Source: Fluctibacter corallii
GTDB taxonomy: Bacteria; Pseudomonadota; Gammaproteobacteria; Enterobacterales; Alteromonadaceae
Reading direction: 5' to 3'
NCBI RefSeq assembly: GCF_025751585.1
Contig: NZ_JAOWKX010000001.1
Location: 707,284 to 771,283 of the forward strand
DNA length: 64,000 nt
The notes below the pieces were generated by a model that saw nothing but the letters and a program-made list of their open reading frames with translations, was not told the origin of the DNA and searched no databases. This document shows positions 35,940 to 47,300 of this stretch, piece after piece; position 1 is the first letter of the stretch, and every line of letters starts with the position of its first letter. A program made the position numbers and the translations under genes.

Positions 35940-37772
35940 TTGGCTAACGATATCAGTAACTTAAGAAACATCGCAATTATTGCGCACGTTGACCATGGTA
36001 AAACAACCTTGGTTGATAAACTATTACAACAGTCTGGCACCCTTGAAAGCCGTGGTGAAGCAGAAGAACGCGTTATGGACTCGAATGACATCGAGAAAGA
36101 GCGTGGTATTACCATCCTTGCTAAAAACACAGCGATTCGTTGGAATGACTACCGCATCAACATCGTAGACACTCCGGGACACGCCGATTTCGGTGGCGAA
36201 GTGGAACGTGTTATGTCTATGGCCGATTCTGTACTGCTACTTGTTGATGCCCAAGAAGGCCCGATGCCGCAAACGCGTTTTGTAACGCAAAAAGCATTTG
36301 CACAAGGCCTAAAGCCGATTGTTGTTATTAACAAAATCGACAAGCCAGGCGCGCGCCCTGACTGGGTAATTGATCAAGTATTCGACTTGTTCGACAACCT
36401 TGGTGCTACTGACGATCAACTTGATTTCCAAGTTGTTTACGCATCAGCCCTGAATGGTTGGGCGTCTTTAGATGCCGACGAGAAGCAAGAAGACATGACT
36501 GCATTGTTCCAAACGATCGTCGACCAGGTTCAAGCACCGAATGCAGATCCTGAAGGCAGCTTTCAAATGCAGATTTCGCAGCTTGACTACAACTCGTACG
36601 TAGGTGTTATCGGTGTAGGCCGAATCAAGCGCGGTAGCGTTAAGCCAAATGATCAGGTAACGATTATCGGCGCAGACGGTAAAAAACGAAACGGTAAAGT
36701 TGGTCAAATTCAGGGTTATCTTGGCCTTGAGCGTCACGAAATCGATAGTGCACACGCTGGCGACATCATTGCGATTACGGGGTTGGGTGAGCTGAAAATC
36801 TCCGACACAATTTGTGACCAGAACGAAGTAGAAGCGTTGCCGCCACTGTCTGTTGACGAGCCAACCGTCACCATGACCTTCCAAGTAAATACCTCGCCAT
36901 TTGCAGGTAAAGAAGGTAAATATGTTACTTCACGTAATATTCTAGAGCGCCTTCAAGCGGAATTGGTTCACAACGTAGCACTACGTGTAGAAGAAACGCC
37001 AGATCCGGATAAATTCCGAGTTTCGGGCCGTGGTGAATTACATTTGGGTATTCTAATTGAGAATATGCGTCGTGAAGGCTACGAACTAGCAGTATCACGT
37101 CCAGAAGTAATTCTGCGTGATGTAGACGGCGAAGTTCATGAACCCTATGAAACACTGACCATTGACTGTGAAGAAGAGCACCAAGGCTCAATCATGGAAC
37201 AAATTGGTTTGCGTAAAGGTGAATTGACTGACATGTCACCTGACGGCAAAGGCCGTGTTCGTATGGACTTCGTGATCCCAAGCCGTGGTTTGATTGGCTT
37301 CCAAACTGAATTTATGACACTCACATCAGGCTCAGGGTTGTTGTACCACACGTTTGATCACTACGGTCCTCATAAAGGCGGTAACATTGGTCAACGTAAA
37401 AACGGTGTGTTGATTGCTAATGCTGCGGGTAAAGCACTAACAAACGCATTGTTCAACCTTCAGGATCGTGGTCGTCTATTCATCGGACACGGTGTAGAAG
37501 TGTACGAAGGTATGATCATCGGCATTCACAGTCGCGACAACGATCTAACGGTTAATGCCCTTAAAGGTAAACAGTTAACTAACGTGCGCGCATCAGGTAC
37601 TGACGAAGCACAGAACCTTGTACCGCCAATCGTTATGACACTTGAGCAAGCGCTAGAGTTTATCGACGATGACGAATTGGTTGAAGTCACACCGGAAAGC
37701 ATTCGCCTTCGTAAGAAGCTACTAACGGAAAATGACCGTAAACGTGCTTCTCGCGCAAAAGATAAAGAGTAG
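35940..37772 (+). CDS. typA: Ribosome-associated GTPase TypA/BipA
   Basis: TypA is a translational GTPase of the EF-G family that assists ribosome assembly and stress growth. The 610 residues contain G1 [10 protein letters not shown]3 [12 protein letters not shown]4 [10 protein letters not shown], then domain II, domain III and the BipA C-terminal domain. The frame starts with TTG at 35940: no ATG or GTG gives the expected [18 protein letters not shown] start, and TAAGG lies at proper distance. The gene stands alone and ends in a strong terminator. Confidence 0.97.
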   Translation: MANDISNLRNIAIIAHVDHGKTTLVDKLLQQSGTLESRGEAEERVMDSNDIEKERGITILAKNTAIRWNDYRINIVDTPGHADFGGEVERVMSMADSVLLLVDAQEGPMPQTRFVTQKAFAQGLKPIVVINKIDKPGARPDWVIDQVFDLFDNLGATDDQLDFQVVYASALNGWASLDADEKQEDMTALFQTIVDQVQAPNADPEGSFQMQISQLDYNSYVGVIGVGRIKRGSVKPNDQVTIIGADGKKRNGKVGQIQGYLGLERHEIDSAHAGDIIAITGLGELKISDTICDQNEVEALPPLSVDEPTVTMTFQVNTSPFAGKEGKYVTSRNILERLQAELVHNVALRVEETPDPDKFRVSGRGELHLGILIENMRREGYELAVSRPEVILRDVDGEVHEPYETLTIDCEEEHQGSIMEQIGLRKGELTDMSPDGKGRVRMDFVIPSRGLIGFQTEFMTLTSGSGLLYHTFDHYGPHKGGNIGQRKNGVLIANAAGKALTNALFNLQDRGRLFIGHGVEVYEGMIIGIHSRDNDLTVNALKGKQLTNVRASGTDEAQNLVPPIVMTLEQALEFIDDDELVEVTPESIRLRKKLLTENDRKRASRAKDKE

Positions 37773-37803
37773 TTTACTGAGTCTACTTAAGTTTCATTAA
37801 TAG

Positions 37804-37833
37804 CAAAGGCGCCTGTCGGCGCCTTTGTTTTTT
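37804..37833 (+). terminator. Rho-independent terminator of typA
   Basis: CAAAGGCGCC (37804-37813) and GGCGCCTTTG (37818-37827) form a perfect 10-bp stem with a 4-nt loop, followed by a T-run. Confidence 0.93.
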
Positions 37834-37864
37834 ATCTCGCTTTCCATTCATGGCTAGCGAATTC

Positions 37865-39355
37865 TCACACTTTAAATCGGCGAGTTAAATCATCTAAGAT
37901 TTCAGATTGTTCATGCATTTGCTGAGCAAAGTCTTTCACTTCATTCATCTTAGTAATGCTCGTGTGGCCAGTTTCGACAATAACATTAATATTTTTACTT
38001 AGCTCATCAGCCACCGTACTTTGCTCAGATACTGCGGTAGATATTTGCTCTGACATTTCTGATATCTGGATTGTGGCATTTTGCAGACTTTCTAACGAGC
38101 TGCCCGAACTTGATGCTTTCACCTTTGCATCTTCACTCTTGCTTTGGCTTTGTCCCATCACATCAACCGCTGACTTCGCGCCATTTTGCAGCTCATTGAT
38201 GGTGTCCTGAATTTGAGACGTGCTCTCTTGCGTCCGGCTTGCTAATGAACGCACTTCATCCGCTACTACCGCAAACCCACGCCCTTGTTCACCTGCGCGC
38301 GCCGCTTCTATAGCCGCATTCAATGCGAGTAAATTAGTCTGCTCAGCAATGCTCTGAATAACATCTAACACCAATACAATTTGCCCTACATTGCCTTCTA
38401 ATGATGCAATTACATCTGACGCATTACCGATATGAGAGGCCAGATTTTCAATCGAATCAATCGCCTCTCCGACAATACGAGATACATTCGCAACGTCCGT
38501 GCTCGCGCGTTGCGCCGATTGTGACGTCGTTGAAGCATTATTTTCAATTTCGCCCGCTGCCGCCGCCATTTCAGTGACCGCAGTTGCCACCTGATCTGTT
38601 TCAACTTGCTGGTGCTCTATACTCTTTAGACTGTCATTGCTGGCTCTAGATACCTGTACTGATATTGCACGTGATTCTTCAACCGATTGCTTAATCGCCA
38701 CAACAAGGTCGCGAATTTTTGATTGGAATTGATTAAATGCACTAGACAGCTGACCAATCTCATCATCTCTATCAACAGGTAAATCTCGCGTTAAGTCACC
38801 ATCACCACTGGCGATATTTTGAAGAGCTAGGGCGACCTTCTCAAGTGGATCTGTGACCAGAAGCCGAAAAACAAAAAACATAGCGACCACCAGCAACACA
38901 TCAAGAATTATGATGCGCACGGCTGCGCTAACTGCCAACGAGCGCAATTGCGCATCTACAAATTCGCGATTAACAAAAATAGTGACACGTCCAAGGTCGT
39001 TTTCAGTACCATCTTGCTCATAGATAAGTTTGAAATTAGTTTCCTCGCCTTCCTTTGCGCCTGCCGACTGGTTAACCACCTCATTGTTGACATCCGTCAA
39101 AATGATTTTATTCACATCTTCAGATTTCACTTCTGCGGCAAGAATTTTATTAATTTGTGCATCCTGAAAGTTCCAAACTGCGCTGGGCAAACTTAGCATT
39201 AGTCGCTCTTTGACCAAATCTACACGATGCGCTTGCTCAGCTCGGAGCTTGCTACTACTTGCGTAGAAGTCATAAAAGCCAAACACAATCAGCACTACGC
39301 TGAGTACCACCAGCGCAGCAATGATTAACTTAAACGATATGGACTTTGTGACCAC
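37865..39355 (-). CDS. Methyl-accepting chemotaxis protein
   Basis: A 496-residue chemoreceptor. Membrane helix 1 (about residues 9-29) and helix 2 (about 143-163) enclose a small periplasmic domain of about 110 residues. HAMP ([20 protein letters not shown]) and the signalling domain with [11 protein letters not shown] at the hairpin tip follow. The start is GTG at 39355, with AGGAGG about six bases before it. It follows a binding-protein gene by 24 bp and belongs to a likely three-gene operon with it and a porin gene. The small sensor domain could read a liganded binding protein; this is inference. Confidence 0.93.
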   Translation of the reverse strand: MVTKSISFKLIIAALVVLSVVLIVFGFYDFYASSSKLRAEQAHRVDLVKERLMLSLPSAVWNFQDAQINKILAAEVKSEDVNKIILTDVNNEVVNQSAGAKEGEETNFKLIYEQDGTENDLGRVTIFVNREFVDAQLRSLAVSAAVRIIILDVLLVVAMFFVFRLLVTDPLEKVALALQNIASGDGDLTRDLPVDRDDEIGQLSSAFNQFQSKIRDLVVAIKQSVEESRAISVQVSRASNDSLKSIEHQQVETDQVATAVTEMAAAAGEIENNASTTSQSAQRASTDVANVSRIVGEAIDSIENLASHIGNASDVIASLEGNVGQIVLVLDVIQSIAEQTNLLALNAAIEAARAGEQGRGFAVVADEVRSLASRTQESTSQIQDTINELQNGAKSAVDVMGQSQSKSEDAKVKASSSGSSLESLQNATIQISEMSEQISTAVSEQSTVADELSKNINVIVETGHTSITKMNEVKDFAQQMHEQSEILDDLTRRFKV

Positions 39356-39379
39356 CCAAACCTCCTATTTCCTTCAGCG

Positions 39380-40138
39380 TTACAAATGGCTTTTCATAAT
39401 GGCGTCAACATCTATTTTCTTCAGACCACTGTTAAAAATAGCTTGCCACTTTTGTCCTTCGGCATCATTACGAAATGCAATGTACAATTTCTTTTCGGCC
39501 AACAACGTCGCGTTCATTTCAACTTTAGCAGCCAGCGGTTTAAGGCCGGCATCGTTTGCTAATAAATAACTCAAAACGTTTGCATCAATCACAGCAGCTT
39601 CAATGCGACCCGCAGCCACTTTTTTCACATTCACATCGTCAGATGGTGCTGCTTGGCCTTTAATTTCACCTGATGCTATTCTTGCGTCTAATTCAGGGGT
39701 ATTGACGTAATCTTGAACCACACCAATCATTTTCCCATTCAAGTCATCGACGTTGGCAAAGGTCACAGGCTTTGACTTTAGCTGCACTAACCCTAACGGT
39801 CCCGTTCCCATCGGATCAGAAAACACAAAATCAGATGATTCGTATTTGTACTCTGGGAAGTAACCAACATGCTTGGAACCTGCTTGAGAAGCTTGTGATA
39901 CCGCACGTGACCAAGGAAAGAAATCCACGACCAACGTGTGGCCTTCGGCTTCAAACGCGGCTTTGGCAACCGCTACCGACGCCCCCATGTCTTTTAAATC
40001 TTTGTCAGAATAGGGAGGCCAACTCAACGACGTAAGGTGTACAGTATCGGCTCGTACTGTACTCACAGTTAATAGCACGACCGTCGAAATGAGTAAGCAG
40101 TATTTCACAAACAAGGTTATTACGCCGTGTAAACTCAT
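39380..40138 (-). CDS. Periplasmic substrate-binding protein, family 3 (amino-acid type)
   Basis: A signal peptide ends near VRADTV. The mature part opens with TSLSWPPYSDKDLKDMGA, the usual first strand and binding loop, followed by FFPWSRAVSQA, GYFPEYKYESSDFVFSDPMG and the hinge region DLNGKMIGVVQDYVNTPEL. This is a typical polar-amino-acid or organic-acid binding protein of about 225 mature residues. No ABC transporter subunits lie nearby; neighbours are an outer-membrane protein (38 bp upstream) and a chemoreceptor (24 bp downstream). The ligand is unknown. Confidence 0.85.
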   Translation of the reverse strand: MSLHGVITLFVKYCLLISTVVLLTVSTVRADTVHLTSLSWPPYSDKDLKDMGASVAVAKAAFEAEGHTLVVDFFPWSRAVSQASQAGSKHVGYFPEYKYESSDFVFSDPMGTGPLGLVQLKSKPVTFANVDDLNGKMIGVVQDYVNTPELDARIASGEIKGQAAPSDDVNVKKVAAGRIEAAVIDANVLSYLLANDAGLKPLAAKVEMNATLLAEKKLYIAFRNDAEGQKWQAIFNSGLKKIDVDAIMKSHL

Positions 40139-40176
40139 GTGTTGCTCCTTTTATCCACTGGTAAGTTAATGTTTAT

Positions 40177-40872
40177 TTAAAACGAAAAAGTCTTCGATAC
40201 TGTAAACAACACCGTCGTGTCGCCATAGGTATCTAAATCAGTGTCTTGCACGCCGAGGGAAAATGTCATGCCTTTCCAGTCGTAGAATGCAGTAATTTGA
40301 TAGTGCATGTAATTATCATCGCCAGGTTCCCATTCCCATTTATCTTCGTCATAGCTCACCGACATATCTGCACCAATCAGCAGCGATACACCGTTATCGA
40401 ATGAAAACGTGTGGTTAATCATATAAATAGCATGCTTCGCATCAAGGCCGAAGTAGTCCCAGGTGTACCAAAAATTAAAATCCGTTTTCCCAAGTGCATT
40501 GGTAAGCCCGAACTTAACCCATGCTTCTGGGTAATTGTAATCAGAGCTAAAACTTTCTCCCCAATAAGTGTAATAGGCGATGCCCACATCAAGCGCTAAA
40601 TTCGACGACAGCTCAGTGTAATACCCTACATACGGGTCGAACTCGATTTCAGTTCCTTCAAAAAAGTGGACATTCGACGCCCAAGCGCCAGCATAACTGC
40701 CTGATTCACCCGCCCAATCCAGGCTGACTTGAAGAGCAGGATTTTCATCGGTTTGGGAAACACCATTAAATAAGTAGTCACTCGCAAAGGTGACAGTAGA
40801 AGAGAGCTCTGCATACGCCATACTGCTAAAAAGGAACGTGGCAGGAATAAGAAGTGTGTGTGCAGCTTTCAT
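40177..40872 (-). CDS. TorF-family putative porin (Gcw_chp)
   Basis: A signal peptide (to AYAEL) is followed by SSTVTFASDYLFNGVSQTDE, the hallmark opening of the TorF/Gcw_chp outer-membrane family. Alternating aromatic strands follow (YVGYYTELSSNLALDVGIAY) with a C-terminal phenylalanine (TVSKTFSF), as needed for barrel assembly. Length 231 is normal. It leads the operon with the binding protein and the chemoreceptor, and probably lets the sensed solute enter the periplasm. Confidence 0.86.
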   Translation of the reverse strand: MKAAHTLLIPATFLFSSMAYAELSSTVTFASDYLFNGVSQTDENPALQVSLDWAGESGSYAGAWASNVHFFEGTEIEFDPYVGYYTELSSNLALDVGIAYYTYWGESFSSDYNYPEAWVKFGLTNALGKTDFNFWYTWDYFGLDAKHAIYMINHTFSFDNGVSLLIGADMSVSYDEDKWEWEPGDDNYMHYQITAFYDWKGMTFSLGVQDTDLDTYGDTTVLFTVSKTFSF

Positions 40873-41033
40873 GGTTTTGCCTAATTTTTTCAGTTGATAA
40901 AGTGTTCACTTATAAGAAAAAAATAGACGATAACCGTAAAAGTGCAATATTTGAGATAACAACTAACATGGCCCTCACTTGGACTTTTCCAATGTAAGGG
41001 CCGAAAATTACACAGTCAACACGAAAGTCACGA

Positions 41034-42557
41034 TTACAGCATGTGTAACGCCATCAAATCTTGCAGTGTATGCTCAGAAATAAGCGTCGCTGCTGCTTCA
41101 ATATCTGGCGCGAAATAACGGTCTTTATCGTAAAACGCCACCTGCTCTCTCAGTAACGCTTTAGCAGACTCTAGTGCTTCACTCGACTTAAGCGGTCCTC
41201 GAAAATCAATTCCCTGAGCCGCCGCTAGCCACTCAACAGCCAATATTCCGGCAACATTTTCAAAAATGTCACGTAGTCGCCGTCCTGCAAAGGTTGCCAT
41301 CGACACATGATCTTCTTGATTTGCTGATGTGGGAAGAGAGTCGATAGATGCCGGATGGGCCAGCGTTTTGTTTTCACTTGCCAGCGCAGCGCAGGTCACC
41401 TGAGCAATCATAAAACCAGAATTCACTCCACCATTCTCAACTAAAAATGGCGGCAAACCACTGAGGTTGGAATCAATCAATAGCGCCATTCTACGCTCAG
41501 ACAACGCGCCAATTTCAGACAATGCAATCGCAATCATATCCGCAGCCATAGCAACGGCTTCAGCATGGAAGTTTCCACCTGATAAAATATCTTGTGAGTC
41601 TGCAAAAACAAGTGGATTGTCAGACACTCCGTTAGCCTCGGTAACTAAGGTCTGTGCGGCGTACCTTAGCTGCTGCAAACTCGCCCCCATCACTTGTGGC
41701 TGGCATCGCAGTGAATAAGGATCTTGTACTTTCTCGCATGCCGTATGTGAATCGCCAATTTCAGAGCTGTCTGTCAAAATCTGGCGGAAGGCGCTTGCAA
41801 CATCGCTTTGAGACTGGTGCCCACGCACATCATGAATTCGCGCATCGAATGGCACGCGAGATCCAAGCGCAGCTTCAACCGATAAAGCACCAATGGTGAC
41901 GGCACTTTCAAGCGCATTTTCAGCATAAAACAGCCCCTGCAATGCAAAAGCGGTCGAGGCTTGCGTGCCATTTAATAACGCCAGCCCTTCTTTCGGGGCT
42001 AATGAGATTTTCGCCAGTTCAGCAATGCGTAAGCCTTCTTCCGCGCTCAAGCGTTTGCCTTTATGCAACACCTCGCCCTCACCCAATAATACTGCACTCA
42101 TGTGTGCCAACGGAGCTAAATCACCCGATGCACCCACTGAGCCTTTTTCAGGAATGGCAGGATAAACTTCTGCGTTGTAAAGCGCCATCAGAGCTTCAAT
42201 CACAGACAGGCGAATGCCTGAGTACCCACGTGCTAAAGAATTGATTTTCAACAGCATTAACACACGTACGGTATTCTCTTGCATAAACTGCCCAATACCC
42301 GCAGCGTGAGACAATACGATAGAACGCTGCAAGGTCTCAAGCTCATCAGCTTCAATACGCGTGTTTGCTAACAACCCAAAACCCGTATTAATGCCATACA
42401 CGGTGCGGCCCTTCGCCAACACATCCAATACGGTTTTCTCTGACGCATGAATCGCCGCATGCGCATCAGGGTTCAGTGCAATAGGAACGTGCGCGCGATG
42501 CACAGCACGAAGATCATTTAAGGTAAGTGTTCCTGGTGTAATGGTTAAGGTTTCCAT
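41034..42557 (-). CDS. hutH: Histidine ammonia-lyase
   Basis: HutH converts histidine to urocanate and ammonia, the first step of the pathway. The MIO cofactor triad Ala143-Ser144-Gly145 lies in [16 protein letters not shown], and the 507-residue length is typical. It is the last gene of hutC-hutU-hutH on the minus strand, 2 bp after hutU. Confidence 0.97.
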   Translation of the reverse strand: METLTITPGTLTLNDLRAVHRAHVPIALNPDAHAAIHASEKTVLDVLAKGRTVYGINTGFGLLANTRIEADELETLQRSIVLSHAAGIGQFMQENTVRVLMLLKINSLARGYSGIRLSVIEALMALYNAEVYPAIPEKGSVGASGDLAPLAHMSAVLLGEGEVLHKGKRLSAEEGLRIAELAKISLAPKEGLALLNGTQASTAFALQGLFYAENALESAVTIGALSVEAALGSRVPFDARIHDVRGHQSQSDVASAFRQILTDSSEIGDSHTACEKVQDPYSLRCQPQVMGASLQQLRYAAQTLVTEANGVSDNPLVFADSQDILSGGNFHAEAVAMAADMIAIALSEIGALSERRMALLIDSNLSGLPPFLVENGGVNSGFMIAQVTCAALASENKTLAHPASIDSLPTSANQEDHVSMATFAGRRLRDIFENVAGILAVEWLAAAQGIDFRGPLKSSEALESAKALLREQVAFYDKDRYFAPDIEAAATLISEHTLQDLMALHML

Positions 42558-42559
42558 AC

Positions 42560-44242
42560 TTATTCGTCCTCAAGCATCGGTAAATCAAGGTGGTTTCGGC
42601 GGGCACAATCTTTTGCGATGTCATAGCCTGCGTCAGCATGACGCATTACGCCGGTGGCAGGGTCATTGTGCAGCACGCGGGCGATGCGCTCATCAGCCTC
42701 TTTCGAACCATCACACACGATCACCACGCCTGAGTGTTGGCTAAAGCCCATCCCGACACCACCGCCATGGTGCAAGCTCACCCACGTAGCCCCGCCTGCT
42801 GTATTTAACAGCGCATTCAATAACGGCCAATCAGATACGGCATCTGAACCGTCTTGCATACTCTCAGTTTCACGGTTTGGCGACGCAACTGAGCCTGAAT
42901 CCAAATGATCGCGACCAATCACCACGGGCGCTTTTAACTCCCCGTTACGTACCATTTCATTGAAGGCCAGACCTAACTTTTGTCTGTCGCCTAATCCCAC
43001 CCAGCATATGCGTGCTGGTAAGCCCTGAAATTGAATCCGTTCACGTGCCATATCCAACCAATTGTGAAGATGCGGGTTGTCAGGAATCAACTCTTTCACT
43101 TTCGCATCAGTTTTATAGATATCTTCTGGATCGCCCGATAATGCTGCCCAACGAAATGGTCCAATTCCCTGACAAAAGAGTGGTCGAATATAGGCAGGAA
43201 CAAAGCCAGGGAAGTCAAAGGCATTCTTTACGCCTTCTTCTAATGCCATTTGACGGATGTTGTTACCGTAATCCAATGTTGCTGCACCGCGCGATTGTAG
43301 ATCTAGCATCGCGTTAACTTGCACTGCCATAGACTGTTTCGCCGCCTTCACAACAGCAGCTTCATCCGTTTTACGCATGCTTGCGGCCTGCTCCATTGTC
43401 CACCCTTGTGGCAAATATCCATTGAGCGGATCATGAGCACTTGTTTGGTCTGTGACCACATCTGGTGTAATGCCCTTTTCAACAAGCTCTGGGAACACAT
43501 CCGCCGCATTCGCCAGTAAGCCAACAGAAATGGCTTCACCGTTAGCGATTGCTTCGTTAATCATCTCCATTGCTTGCTCAAGTGAAGTCGCTTTTTTATC
43601 GACATAACCTGTTTTCAAACGAAAATCGATACGGCTTTCGTCTACTTCGACAGCCAGCATACAAAATCCAGCCATGGTTGCTGCCAATGGCTGTGCGCCG
43701 CCCATGCCACCTAGTCCGCCGGTTAGGATCCATTTGCCAGTCGCATCGCCATTAAAGTGTGTTTTCGCAACGCTAACGAAGGTTTCATACGTGCCCTGAA
43801 CAATGCCCTGAGAGCCAATATATATCCATGAGCCCGCTGTCATTTGCCCGTACATCATCAGGCCTTTTTTGTCCAACTCGTTAAAGTGTTCCCAGTTTGC
43901 CCAATGAGGAACTAAATTCGAGTTGGCAATCAATACACGTGGCGCATTTTCATGCGTAGGAAATACGCCGACTGGCTTACCACTTTGTACCAATAGGGTT
44001 TCATTGTTATTGAGTCGCTTTAATACCTCGGTGATCTTATCAAAAGAGGGCCAATCTCGTGCAGCGCGACCAATCCCACCGTACACAACGAGGTTTTGCG
44101 GATGCTCCGCTACCTCAGGGTCGAGGTTGTTCATCAACATACGAAGGGGCGCTTCGGTCTGCCAACTTTTGGCATTTAATTTCGTCCCCGTTGGCGCTTT
44201 GATCACGCGACCTTCGTCAATACGTTTGTCGTTCAAATTCAT
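42560..44242 (-). CDS. hutU: Urocanate hydratase
   Basis: HutU turns urocanate into imidazolonepropionate with a tightly bound NAD+. The 560-residue protein shows [13 protein letters not shown] for NAD binding and the region [20 protein letters not shown] of the active site; the N-terminal [11 protein letters not shown] is also typical. It lies between hutC (11 bp) and hutH (2 bp). Confidence 0.97.
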   Translation of the reverse strand: MNLNDKRIDEGRVIKAPTGTKLNAKSWQTEAPLRMLMNNLDPEVAEHPQNLVVYGGIGRAARDWPSFDKITEVLKRLNNNETLLVQSGKPVGVFPTHENAPRVLIANSNLVPHWANWEHFNELDKKGLMMYGQMTAGSWIYIGSQGIVQGTYETFVSVAKTHFNGDATGKWILTGGLGGMGGAQPLAATMAGFCMLAVEVDESRIDFRLKTGYVDKKATSLEQAMEMINEAIANGEAISVGLLANAADVFPELVEKGITPDVVTDQTSAHDPLNGYLPQGWTMEQAASMRKTDEAAVVKAAKQSMAVQVNAMLDLQSRGAATLDYGNNIRQMALEEGVKNAFDFPGFVPAYIRPLFCQGIGPFRWAALSGDPEDIYKTDAKVKELIPDNPHLHNWLDMARERIQFQGLPARICWVGLGDRQKLGLAFNEMVRNGELKAPVVIGRDHLDSGSVASPNRETESMQDGSDAVSDWPLLNALLNTAGGATWVSLHHGGGVGMGFSQHSGVVIVCDGSKEADERIARVLHNDPATGVMRHADAGYDIAKDCARRNHLDLPMLEDE

Positions 44243-44253
44243 AACGGACTCCT

Positions 44254-44952
44254 TTAAAAGTCTAAATGTCCACCCAAGCGGTAACGGTTACCGGGGTGAA
44301 GTAAATTGGCGTAACTCACGATGCCTTTGGCTGAAAATGTTCGACGAGATACTTTCAGACACGGCTGGCGAGTAGAAATATTTAATAAGCTTGCAGATTC
44401 TGAGTCGGGCAATGTGGCTTCAACAATATGGTCTGCCTGGGTGAGTGGCGCAATAGCACTAAGGTATTGATTGGCCGTCACGGAGTTGAAGTCTTGCTTT
44501 AGATAATCAGGTGCAAATTGGGGATTTACCCATCGAGATTCCAATTGCACAGGTTGTGCATTTTCAAAATGCACGATAAGGGTATGAAACAACGTCGTTT
44601 GGGCAGGCACGCCTAACCAGCTGCATGCCTGCTCAGAACCTGTCACAGCGGCTTTATGGATGACATCACAATGATAACGGTGTCCACGCTGACGTATCTC
44701 TTCATTAATACTTTTAATGGCGAGCATGGAGCTCATTGGGCGATGATCCGACACAAATGTGCCCAGTCCCTGAGAACGCATTAAAATTCCTTCATCCACC
44801 AGCTCAGTCAGGGCTCGACGTGCTGTCATTCTGCTAACACCAAACTGTTCAGCAAGCTGATTTTCAGAGGGGACTTGATCACCCGATTTCATTTCGTTTT
44901 GTTCAATTTGTTCCATAATTGCAGACTTAATCTGCGTAAATCGAGGCTGCAT
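44254..44952 (-). CDS. hutC: Histidine utilisation repressor HutC (GntR family)
   Basis: A GntR/HutC-type repressor with an N-terminal winged helix ([20 protein letters not shown]) and a UTRA effector domain that binds urocanate in known homologues. It heads the minus-strand operon with hutU and hutH and lies opposite hutI, around a palindromic operator. The start is taken at the ATG at 44952 (MQPRFTQIK); a GTG two codons earlier (44958) is possible. Confidence 0.93.
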   Translation of the reverse strand: MQPRFTQIKSAIMEQIEQNEMKSGDQVPSENQLAEQFGVSRMTARRALTELVDEGILMRSQGLGTFVSDHRPMSSMLAIKSINEEIRQRGHRYHCDVIHKAAVTGSEQACSWLGVPAQTTLFHTLIVHFENAQPVQLESRWVNPQFAPDYLKQDFNSVTANQYLSAIAPLTQADHIVEATLPDSESASLLNISTRQPCLKVSRRTFSAKGIVSYANLLHPGNRYRLGGHLDF

Positions 44953-45004
44953 AGGCACACGTCATAGAATGTAAATACTGTGTTAAAAATCTACACTAAA
45001 CAGG

Positions 45005-45016
45005 TTGTATATACAA
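45005..45016. promoter_or_regulatory. HutC operator-like palindrome
   Basis: TTGTATATACAA is a perfect 12-bp palindrome of the kind bound by HutC. A second, weaker copy (AAGTATGTACAA, 45015-45026) overlaps its end. Both lie between the divergent hutC and hutI starts, so one set of sites could control both arms, with urocanate as inducer. Confidence 0.75.
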
Positions 45017-45064
45017 GTATGTACAAGTAGACTCTTCATTAAATGGTTTTGGATAGGAAGGCTC

Positions 45065-46291
45065 ATGTCGACACATTGCGATTTGCTGATCACTAACGTC
45101 AATCTTGCCACCATGCAGAAAGACTCCCATCAGGCTTACGGGGCGATTTATGATGGCTGTCTGGCTGTAAAAGAGGGAAAAATTTTGTTTGCAGGAAAAG
45201 CCGAAGAACAAGATTTTGCCCCAAAAAATGCAATAGATGGCAATCACCGCTGGCTCACGCCAGGACTTATCGATTGCCATACACATTTAGTATATGGCGG
45301 CAATCGTGCACAGGAGTTTGAAAAGCGTTTGCAAGGTGTCAGCTATGAAGAGATTTCAAAGCAAGGTGGCGGCATAAACTCTACCGTAACCGCTACGCGC
45401 GCTGCATCCGAGCAAGCCTTACTCGACAGTGCAACGAAGCGAGCGCGTCGCCTCATGCTAGAAGGTGTAACTACCATTGAAGTGAAATCAGGCTATGGGC
45501 TCGATCTCAACACTGAACTGCGCATGCTCGATGTTACAAAACAGCTTGAGCACGCCTTACCTGTTAATGTTGTATCGACGTTTTTGGGTGCCCATACGGT
45601 TCCACCTGAATACAAGGATGCCAGCGATGATTACGTTTCACTTATCTGCGATAAAATCATGCCCGCGGTTGCCGCTCAAGGCATTGCATCATTCGTAGAT
45701 GTATTTTGTGAAGGGATCGGCTTTTCGCCAGCTCAGTCAGAAAAAATATTTCAAGCAGCCGCCCGTAATGACTTGAAAATCAAAGCCCATGTAGAGCAGC
45801 TCAGTGATCTAAAAGGCGCAGCACTGGCAGCCAAATATCATGCTGTATCGGTTGATCATCTTGAGTATCTCAACCCCGAAGACATTCTCGCGCTTAGCGC
45901 TGCCAACACGGTCGCCGTCATGCTACCGGGCGCATTTTACTTTTTGAATGAAAAGCAATTACCCCCAATTAACGCCTTGAGAGAGGCCGGTGTTCCAATG
46001 GCGGTTGCCACCGACTTGAATCCGGGAAGTTCGCCTTTGGCCTCATTGCTGACCGCCATGAACATGGCTTGCACGCTTTTCAAACTCACACCAGAGGAAG
46101 CCCTAGCGGGTGCGACACGTCATGGCGCGCAAGCATTAGCTTTAGATAATAAAGGTCAGTTGGCTGCTGGTTTTGATGCTGACTTCTGCCTTTGGGATAT
46201 TGAGCATCCCGCTGAATTGTCTTACGGTATTAATCTCGTTAAACCCGACGATGTGTGGATTGGAGGTGAACATGTCCATCTTCACCCGTGA
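45065..46291 (+). CDS. hutI: Imidazolonepropionase
   Basis: HutI hydrolyses imidazolone-5-propionate to N-formimino-glutamate. It has the amidohydrolase metal motif LIDCHTHLVYGGNRAQEF, EVKSGYGLDL, a second metal His in KAHVEQ and the conserved ATDLNPGSSP near the C-terminus. The ATG at 45065 (408 residues) follows AGGAAGG; a longer frame from 45005 would start inside the HutC operator. Confidence 0.96.
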   Translation: MSTHCDLLITNVNLATMQKDSHQAYGAIYDGCLAVKEGKILFAGKAEEQDFAPKNAIDGNHRWLTPGLIDCHTHLVYGGNRAQEFEKRLQGVSYEEISKQGGGINSTVTATRAASEQALLDSATKRARRLMLEGVTTIEVKSGYGLDLNTELRMLDVTKQLEHALPVNVVSTFLGAHTVPPEYKDASDDYVSLICDKIMPAVAAQGIASFVDVFCEGIGFSPAQSEKIFQAAARNDLKIKAHVEQLSDLKGAALAAKYHAVSVDHLEYLNPEDILALSAANTVAVMLPGAFYFLNEKQLPPINALREAGVPMAVATDLNPGSSPLASLLTAMNMACTLFKLTPEEALAGATRHGAQALALDNKGQLAAGFDADFCLWDIEHPAELSYGINLVKPDDVWIGGEHVHLHP

Positions 46292-47213
46292 TTTTGTCTG
46301 GACTGGACGTACCGATACAGAAGACGGCGAAGCGGGTAGTCGCTGGCATCAAAAAATCCGCCAGTCAAAAGATGATGCCGATGTCGCTCTGGTTGGCTTT
46401 GGTTGCGATCTCGGCGTAATCAATAATAAAGGACGCCCAGGCGCGAAAACTGGCCCAAATGCTATACGCGCTGCACTGTCTAATATGGCGTGGCATCGCG
46501 ATATCATTGCGACTGATCACGGCACGGTTGAAGCTGTCGATGACCTCGACATGGCACAACAACACTATGCAACTAGCGTGACTCACGCGCTGACCCAATC
46601 ACGCTTTGTTATTGGTCTGGGTGGCGGACACGAAATAGCGTGGGGCAGCTATCAAGGTATACGCAACGCGTTGGCATCCCAAAACAAAAAAATAGGCATT
46701 ATTAATTTTGACGCCCATTTCGATCTGCGTAAACCCGCTCCCAACACCAGTAGCGGTACGCCGTTTTATCAAATCGCGGAAGACTGTAAAACACAAAATG
46801 AGCTTTTTTATTATGCATGTATGGGAGTAGCCGAATCTGCAAATACCCAAGCACTTTTCGCTTATGCGGACACCCACAACGTCACGTATTTAAAAGATAC
46901 TGACACCCACTTTGAGCAATCTGTGTCTGTGCTAACACCCTTTTTACAAGCAATAGACGTGTTGTACGTTACTATTTGCCTTGATGCATTTCCGGCGGCC
47001 TACGCCCCTGGCGTAAGTGCCCCCAGCCCGCTGGGTATTAGCCCAGAGTACGTTATAAAAATGCTCCACTGGTTCGCGCAACAACAATCTACGTTTCACT
47101 ATGCGTGGCCGTTTGCAGATATTGCCGAGATGAATCCCGTCCTCGATATTGATGGTAGAACGGCAAAACTCGCCGCGCGATTGATCTTTGAAATGGTAAA
47201 CGCAAAATTTTAA
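46272..47213 (+). CDS. hutG: Formimidoylglutamase
   Basis: HutG splits N-formimino-glutamate into glutamate and formamide. It belongs to the arginase/ureohydrolase fold: GLGGGHEIAWG, NFDAHFDLR (Mn ligands) and the later CLDAFPAAYAPGVSAPSPLG. The ATG at 46272 lies 20 bp before the hutI stop and is preceded by GGAGGTGA, which shows translational coupling. No hutF or hutG-type deformylase for the five-step route is present. Confidence 0.94.
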   Translation: MSIFTRDFVWTGRTDTEDGEAGSRWHQKIRQSKDDADVALVGFGCDLGVINNKGRPGAKTGPNAIRAALSNMAWHRDIIATDHGTVEAVDDLDMAQQHYATSVTHALTQSRFVIGLGGGHEIAWGSYQGIRNALASQNKKIGIINFDAHFDLRKPAPNTSSGTPFYQIAEDCKTQNELFYYACMGVAESANTQALFAYADTHNVTYLKDTDTHFEQSVSVLTPFLQAIDVLYVTICLDAFPAAYAPGVSAPSPLGISPEYVIKMLHWFAQQQSTFHYAWPFADIAEMNPVLDIDGRTAKLAARLIFEMVNAKF

Positions 47214-47227
47214 TTCTCTAAATAATA

Positions 47228-47254
47228 GGCGGCGGTCTTCAGACACCGCTCGCC
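47228..47254. terminator. Imperfect hairpin between convergent hutG and nagP
   Basis: GGCG-GCGGT (47228-47236) pairs with ACCGC-T-CGCC (47245-47254) with one bulged T. No T-run follows; possibly a transcription end or an mRNA 3' hairpin. Confidence 0.35.
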
Positions 47255-47300
47255 TTCATTGAACGCTTTGTTTTAAAGCCCTGCACTCTCTCACCACCGC

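Noticed and set aside
41467..44375. Several long plus-strand open frames opposite hutH and hutU
   Set aside because: They are shadows of strongly coding minus-strand genes and have no family pattern.
45005..45064. Extended N-terminus of hutI from a TTG at 45005
   Set aside because: That codon is the first part of the HutC operator; the ATG at 45065 has a good ribosome-binding site.
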